A stretch of DNA of 64,000 nt from Streptomyces nigra. GTDB taxonomy: Bacteria > Actinomycetota > Actinomycetes > Streptomycetales > Streptomycetaceae. Below are positions 59,748-64,000 of the stretch, piece by piece. The notes beneath the pieces are model-generated. The model was not told the DNA's origin, ran no database searches, and saw only the letters and a list, made by a program, of their open reading frames with translations. Numbering within the stretch: position 1 is the first letter of the stretch; each line of letters opens with the position of its first letter. The translations under genes were made by a program, and so were the position numbers. The DNA is taken from the NCBI RefSeq assembly GCF_003074055.1, contig NZ_CP029043.1:3092501-3156500 (forward strand). Reading direction: 5' to 3'.

Positions 59748-60632
59748 TCAGTCACGCCGTGTAGTCCTCGCCTCCTCGTCGGCCGCGCCGCCCGCCCCGA
59801 CCAGGCCCGTCCGCATGCCGTCGAGCCGGTCCGCGAACCGCCGCATCTCCCGCTGCCCGACCGTCCCGATGAGCGCCGGCAGATACCCGCGCACCCCCTG
59901 CATCCCGCGCAGCCACCACTGCCCGTACACATGGCTGGAGCGCCGCTCGATCCCGGCCACGATCCGGTCCACCGCCGGGCCCAGCGGATACGTCTTGTTC
60001 GACGGCCACGGCAGCCGCTGCCTCAACTCCCGCATCACATCGTGCTGGTCGGCGCCGCGCACCATGTCGGTGTCCGTCCACGACAGATAGCCGACGCCCA
60101 CCCGCACGCCCTTGTAGCCGACTTCGGCCCGCAGACTGTGCGCGTACGCCTCCACACCGGACTTGGACGCGCAGTACGCCGTCATCATCGGCGCCGGCGT
60201 GATCGCGGCGAGCGAGGCGATCTGCAGCAGATACCCGCGGCTCTCCATCAGCACCGGCAGGAAGGCCCGCGCCGTCACCGCCGACCCGATCAGATTGACC
60301 TCGATGACCCGCCGCCAGGACTCCGGGTCGGACTCGACGAACGGCCCCCCGGTCGCCACACCGGCGTTGGCGACCACGATGTCGACCTTCCCGAACCGCT
60401 CCTTGACCTCCTGAGCGACCCGCGCCATCGCCTCGTGGTCGGTGACGTCCGCGTACCAGTGGTCGCTGTCGCCGTGCAGCCGCTCGGAGACCTGCTTGAG
60501 CGCGTCCCGCTCCAGCCCCACCAGCGCCACCGACGCGCCCCGCGCGGACAGCTTGCGCGCGAGCAGCTCACCGACCCCGCGCGCCGCACCGGTGACGACG
60601 GCGACCTGGCCCTCAAGGCTCACCCTGCTCAT
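59748..60632 (-). CDS. Short-chain dehydrogenase/reductase
   Basis: 294 aa from ATG 60632. SDR motifs: VVTGAARGVGELLA (TGxxxGxG) near 12-25, NAGVATGG, active site YCASK near 154-158 preceded by a Ser (QIASLAAI). Extended C-terminus with basic residues. Its ATG overlaps the stop of the hydrolase gene (ATGA). Third gene of the BVMO operon; probably oxidises an alcohol to the ketone used by the BVMO, or reduces a product. Coenzyme probably NAD(P). Confidence 0.93.
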   Translation of the reverse strand: MSRVSLEGQVAVVTGAARGVGELLARKLSARGASVALVGLERDALKQVSERLHGDSDHWYADVTDHEAMARVAQEVKERFGKVDIVVANAGVATGGPFVESDPESWRRVIEVNLIGSAVTARAFLPVLMESRGYLLQIASLAAITPAPMMTAYCASKSGVEAYAHSLRAEVGYKGVRVGVGYLSWTDTDMVRGADQHDVMRELRQRLPWPSNKTYPLGPAVDRIVAGIERRSSHVYGQWWLRGMQGVRGYLPALIGTVGQREMRRFADRLDGMRTGLVGAGGAADEEARTTRRD

Positions 60633-61546
60633 GCACCCTCCTTGACCTGCGTGTACGTCGTGACGAGTTCGCGTATCTTCCCGGTGACCAGCTCGGGCGC
60701 CTCGATGGGCGTCATGTGGCCGAGCCCCGGAAGCTCGGTCACGCCGACACAGTTCGGCAGCGCCTCGGCCAGCGAGCGGGCGTGCACCGGCGGAGTGAGC
60801 CGATCGGCCGTACCGACGACCACCGCCGCCGGGACCGTCAACTCCCGTATGCCGTGGCCGAGATCGAGCAGGGACAGCACCCGCGACCAGGCGTGCCGCA
60901 CGGTCCGCGGGCAGGCGTGCACGATCCGCGCGCACGCCTCGACCATCTCGGGAGCCGAACGCGGGCCCATCGTCGCGTACTTCAGGACCGCCCGGGCGGC
61001 CGCCGTGACCGGGCCGAGCGGCGCCCGCGACCCGAGCAGCCGCCCGGTCAGCCAGGTCCGCAGCCGGCCCGCCCGCAACGGCAGCACCGTCGACTCGGCG
61101 ACCAGCCGGGACGCGCCCGTGCTGCACAGCAGGACGGCGGCCGCGTGCTCCCGGAAGGCCGGGCGGGCGGCTGCGGCCATCACCGTCATCCCACCCATCG
61201 AGTGCCCGGCTATGACGGCCCTCTCGCCGGGGGCGAGCGTGGCCTTCAGAACGGCTTCCAGGTCGTCCGCGAGCCCGTCCGTGCTGCACACCGCGGCGGC
61301 CGGGCTGCGCCCGTGACCGCGCTGGTCATAGGCGACGACCCGGTGGTCCACGGCCAGGGCGCGGATCTGCGCCGCCCAGAAGGCCGTCGAGCAGGTCCAG
61401 CCGTGCGCGAGGACGACGGCCGGCGCGCCCTCCGGGCCGTGCACCTCCACATGCAGCCGCGCCCCGTCGGCGGACTCCACCGTCAGCTCCCTGACGGGCA
61501 CGGGCGGGGCGTACGGCCCCTCGGCGACACTCGTCGCGCGGCTCAC
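60629..61546 (-). CDS. Alpha/beta hydrolase
   Basis: 305 aa from GTG 61546, which overlaps the BVMO stop by 4 nt. Nucleophile elbow GHSMGGM near 116-122, oxyanion VVLAHGWTC (HGW), YDQRGHGRSPAA, GLGHMTPIEAP with catalytic His. Likely esterase or lactonase, since it stands between a BVMO and an SDR gene. Cytoplasmic. Substrate unknown. Confidence 0.93.
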   Translation of the reverse strand: MSRATSVAEGPYAPPVPVRELTVESADGARLHVEVHGPEGAPAVVLAHGWTCSTAFWAAQIRALAVDHRVVAYDQRGHGRSPAAAVCSTDGLADDLEAVLKATLAPGERAVIAGHSMGGMTVMAAAARPAFREHAAAVLLCSTGASRLVAESTVLPLRAGRLRTWLTGRLLGSRAPLGPVTAAARAVLKYATMGPRSAPEMVEACARIVHACPRTVRHAWSRVLSLLDLGHGIRELTVPAAVVVGTADRLTPPVHARSLAEALPNCVGVTELPGLGHMTPIEAPELVTGKIRELVTTYTQVKEGA

Positions 61547-63060
61547 GCGGACACCTCCGCGCTCTCGCCGCTCTGCGCGCGCTCCGGCTCCGCGGGCCGT
61601 ACGACGGCGTACTCCGCGAGATCCACCCGGCGGGTCGCCCGCCGGAACTCCGCGGTCGTCCCCGGCCAGATGGTGGTGTTGCGGCCCTGCGCGTCCAAAT
61701 ACCAGCTGGTGCAGCCGCCCGTGTTCCACACCGTCCGCGCCATCCGCTGCTGCACCCGGCGGTTCCAGGCGTGCACCGCGCTCGGCCTGGCGTCCAGCGC
61801 CACCCGCCCGCCCAGGACGTCGAGTTGGCGCACGAAGTCCGCCATGTAGTTCAGCTGGGACTCGATCATCAGGATCATCGACGAGTTCCCCAGGCCCGTG
61901 TTGGGCCCGATGATGGTCATCCAGTTCGGGAACCCGGCGGCGGACGCGCCGCGCAGCGCCTCCATCCCGCCCTTCCACGTCTCGGCGAGCGTCTTGCCCT
62001 CCGCACCGACCACCCGCTCGGCGATGGGCATGTCGGTGACGTGGAACCCGGTGCCGAACACGATCGCGTCGACCTCGGCCTCGCTGCCGTCGGCGGCCAC
62101 GAGCGTCGAGCCCCTGATCTCACTGAGCCCGCCGGCGACGACATCCACGTTGGGCTGGGCGAGCGCCGGGTAGTACGAGCTGCTCAGCAGGATCCGCTTG
62201 CAGCCGATGCGGTAGTCAGGGGTCAGCTTGGCCCGCAACTCCGGGTCCTTGATCGCCCGGCCCATGTTCCGCTTGGCCAGCCCCTCGATGAAGCCCAGCT
62301 CGTTCGGATGCTTGGTGAACGCCTGCACCTGGAGCTCCCGGATGCCCCACAGCACCCCCCGGCGCAGCCGGCTGGTGAACGGCAGTGCCCGGTGCAGCGA
62401 GCGCTCCACCCCGCTGACGGCCCGGTCCATGCGCGGCATCACCCACGGCGGGGTCCGCTGGAAGAGGGTGAGCCGCTCCACCTCGGGCTGGATCGACGGC
62501 ACGATCTGGATGGCGGACGCGCCCGTGCCGACCATCGCGACGCGCTTGCCGCGCAGGTCGTAGTCGTGGTCCCAGCGCGCCGAGTGGAACACCTTGCCGG
62601 GGAACGAGGCCAGACCCGGGATCTCGGGGATCTTCGGGTCGGACAGCGGCCCGGTGGCGGAGACGACGAGATCGGCGGAGAGCTCGCCCCGGCTGGTCTC
62701 GATGTCCCAGCACAGCCGCTCGCCGTTCCACGTCATCCGCTTCACCTCGGTGTCGAAGCGGATGTGCGGCCGCAGCCCGAAGGTGTCGGTGACGTGCTCC
62801 AGATAGGCGCGGATGTGCTCCTGCCCGGAGAAGGTGCGCGGCCAGTCCGGGTTGGGCGCGAACGAGAAGGAGTACAGATGGGACGGAACGTCGCAGGCGC
62901 AGCCCGGATAGCTGTTGTCCCGCCAGGTGCCGCCGACGCTGCCGGCGCGCTCCAGGACGACGAAGTCCGTGACGCCCTCGCGCCGCAGCCGTACGGCCGC
63001 TCCCAGCCCGCCGAACCCGGACCCGACCACCGCGACCCGCACATGTTCGCGTTCGGCCAT
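61543..63060 (-). CDS. Baeyer-Villiger monooxygenase (flavin-dependent)
   Basis: 505 aa from ATG 63060 with GGGAGG. FAD motif VAVVGSGFGGLGAAVRL (GxGxxG) near 8-24, NADPH motif VAMVGTGASAIQIVP, and the BVMO fingerprint FxGxxxHxxxW as FPGKVFHSARW followed by Asp. BVMOs insert oxygen next to a ketone to yield an ester or lactone. Head of a three-gene coupled operon (BVMO-hydrolase-SDR). The promoter region holds a 26-nt palindrome. A fatty acid- or ring-ketone role is possible; compare the mymA operon of Mycobacterium. Confidence 0.95.
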   Translation of the reverse strand: MAEREHVRVAVVGSGFGGLGAAVRLRREGVTDFVVLERAGSVGGTWRDNSYPGCACDVPSHLYSFSFAPNPDWPRTFSGQEHIRAYLEHVTDTFGLRPHIRFDTEVKRMTWNGERLCWDIETSRGELSADLVVSATGPLSDPKIPEIPGLASFPGKVFHSARWDHDYDLRGKRVAMVGTGASAIQIVPSIQPEVERLTLFQRTPPWVMPRMDRAVSGVERSLHRALPFTSRLRRGVLWGIRELQVQAFTKHPNELGFIEGLAKRNMGRAIKDPELRAKLTPDYRIGCKRILLSSSYYPALAQPNVDVVAGGLSEIRGSTLVAADGSEAEVDAIVFGTGFHVTDMPIAERVVGAEGKTLAETWKGGMEALRGASAAGFPNWMTIIGPNTGLGNSSMILMIESQLNYMADFVRQLDVLGGRVALDARPSAVHAWNRRVQQRMARTVWNTGGCTSWYLDAQGRNTTIWPGTTAEFRRATRRVDLAEYAVVRPAEPERAQSGESAEVSA

Positions 63061-63085
63061 GCGTGTGCCTCCCTGCTCCACCGGA

Positions 63086-63111
63086 ACCATGCCAGTGAAC
63101 ACTGGCATGGT
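63086..63111. promoter_or_regulatory. Perfect 12-2-12 palindrome (MerR operator candidate)
   Basis: ACCATGCCAGTG and CACTGGCATGGT around AA, 26 nt upstream of the BVMO ATG and 81 nt before the MerR start. On the minus strand TACGCT (63121-63116) is a possible -10 box just upstream, so the palindrome lies at the transcription start. Confidence 0.7.
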
Positions 63112-63191
63112 GGGGAGCGTAGAGCAGCCGCGTACCGACCGGTAGGGGGCGGCCCACGAAAGTTACCCACGGTACGAACTAAGGTGCCCCA

Positions 63192-63836
63192 GTGACCGAG
63201 AAGCGTGAGTACCGCATGGAGGAGCTGGCCCGGCTGGCCGGCATCACGGTCCGCACCCTGCGCTTCTACCGCGAACGCAAGCTCATCCCGCCGCCCCGCC
63301 GCGAGGGCCGTATCGCCTGGTACGACGACCACCACCTGGCCCGCCTGCGCACCATCGCGGCCCTCCTGGAACGCGGCCACACCCTCACCGGCATCGCCGA
63401 ACTCGCCGAGGCCCTCGACCACGGCCGCGACGTCGCCGACGTCCTCGGCGTCACCCCCACCGAGGAGGAGCCCGTCCGCCTCACCCCCGAGGAACTCGCC
63501 GCCCGCTTCGAGGGCCAGGTCACCCCCGAGAACCTCGCCGCCGCCCTCGACCTCGGCTACCTCGGCACCGACGGCGACGAGATCGTCCACATCAGCCGCC
63601 GCCTGCTCGACGTCTCCTCGGCCCTCGTCCGCGAGGGCATCCCCCTAGCCGAGGTCCTCACCGCCGGCCGCCGCGTCCGCGAACACGTCGACGCCATGGC
63701 CGACATGTTCGCCGACCTGGTCCTGCGCCACGCCGACGAGTCCGACCTCCCCCGCCTGCGCCCCCTGGCCCGCAGCGTCGTCGAGGCCGAACTCTCCCTG
63801 GCCCTGGACCGCAGACTGCGCAAGCAGAGCGACTAA
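63192..63836 (+). CDS. MerR-family regulator
   Basis: 214 aa, GTG start. Winged helix: YRMEELARLAGITVRTLRFYRERKLIPPPRREGRIAWYDDHHLARLRTIAALLERGHTLTGIAELAEAL. The C-terminal part is an all-helical effector domain without the Cys ligands of metal MerRs. TAAGGT (63180-63185) ends 6 nt before the GTG, so it is probably leaderless. Divergent from the BVMO operon, likely its regulator by the palindrome at 63086. Confidence 0.93.
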   Translation: MTEKREYRMEELARLAGITVRTLRFYRERKLIPPPRREGRIAWYDDHHLARLRTIAALLERGHTLTGIAELAEALDHGRDVADVLGVTPTEEEPVRLTPEELAARFEGQVTPENLAAALDLGYLGTDGDEIVHISRRLLDVSSALVREGIPLAEVLTAGRRVREHVDAMADMFADLVLRHADESDLPRLRPLARSVVEAELSLALDRRLRKQSD

Positions 63837-63864
63837 GGGCTGTCCCTGACGGGACAGCCCTTAG
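63833..63864. terminator. Bidirectional terminator containing both stop codons
   Basis: CTAAGGGCTGTCCC and its complement GGGACAGCCCTTAG form a 14-bp stem with a TGAC loop. The merR TAA (63834-63836) and the xthA TAA (63863-63861) are both inside its arms. Confidence 0.93.
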
Positions 63865-64000
63865 CTCCCGTAGACCACCGTGACGGGCGCGTGGTCCGAC
63901 CAGCGCTCACCGTGGGTGGCGGCCCGCTCGACGTACGCCTTGAGCGCCCGCCCCGCGAGCCCCCGCGTCGCGGCATGGAGGTCGATCCTCCATCCTGTGT
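63861..64000 (-). CDS. xthA: Exodeoxyribonuclease III (C-terminal end, partial)
   Basis: The last 45 codons run to TAA (63863-63861) and leave the window on the right. Translation GWRIDLHAAT..., ...ALKAYVERAATHGERWSDHAPVTVVYGS has the exonuclease III C-terminal pattern: IDxxxAT, and the catalytic SDHAP with the Asp-His pair. It repairs abasic sites in DNA. Confidence 0.88.
   Translation of the reverse strand, partial: TGWRIDLHAATRGLAGRALKAYVERAATHGERWSDHAPVTVVYGS

Overview
This 64 kb window is chromosomal DNA of a Streptomyces (very high GC, GTG starts, strong codon-position bias, ssgE, ECF Ni/Co transporter, galTEK, O-mannosyltransferase). Gene order from glmU through ssgE and the CbiM-type transporter matches, as I recall it, the conserved core of the Streptomyces chromosome (the SCO31xx interval of S. 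coelicolor). I see no insertion sequence, integrase, prophage or CRISPR array. About 57 protein genes and one tRNA are supported; two genes run off the window ends.

Layout. 1-4013: a compact set of genes from polymorphic-toxin/immunity families: a partial Imm35-like protein with a huge Gly/Pro repeat, a WHH-nuclease-like/SUKH fusion, a YwqJ-type deaminase and a SUKH-3 immunity protein, arranged around a divergent promoter region. 4036-5589: orphan sensor kinase and tRNA-Gln(TTG). 5714-9695: glmU, prs, rplY (L25/Ctc), pth. 9761-15817: membrane protein, LAETG sortase substrate, ppc, acyl-CoA desaturase coupled to a TetR gene. 15921-19660: CsbD, a VOC protein and a trans-aconitate methyltransferase, a MarR regulator, a LuxR-type response regulator, a GNAT. 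19665-24789: galTEK operon divergent from an SSS sugar/sodium symporter. 24809-32686: small membrane protein, atypical response regulator, twin beta-propeller membrane proteins, ABC-F protein, Uma2 protein. 32691-38722: ispE-ksgA, rpfB-like, tatD, a zinc-ribbon protein, rsmI. 38785-44426: protein O-mannosyltransferase, two tandem penicillin-binding proteins, ssgE. 44647-47211: nickel/cobalt ECF transporter NikM(N)-Q-O. 47330-52886: serine hydrolase, DUF1876, HIT, membrane protein, metallophosphoesterase, EamA exporter and YbaK editing domain. 53022-59381: MMPL exporter with its TetR, divergent from a tricorn-protease homologue. 59464-64000: small charged protein; a Baeyer-Villiger monooxygenase/hydrolase/SDR operon divergent from a MerR regulator; and the end of an exonuclease III gene.

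How the genes fit together. Translation-linked pairs (GTGA/ATGA overlaps) mark several operons: ksgA-ispE, ybaK-eamA, methyltransferase-VOC, desaturase-TetR and the three-gene BVMO cassette. Several divergent intergenic regions carry near-perfect palindromes that are likely operators of the adjacent regulator (MarR, TetR twice, MerR, and a candidate Nur box in front of the nickel transporter). At least six genes show a TANNNT -10 box 6-7 nt before the start codon and are probably leaderless. The most unusual items are the toxin/immunity-family locus at the left end, the response regulator that has lost its phosphoacceptor aspartate, a promoter lying inside a large palindrome before rplY, a 69-nt direct repeat, and the palindrome-controlled BVMO cassette.
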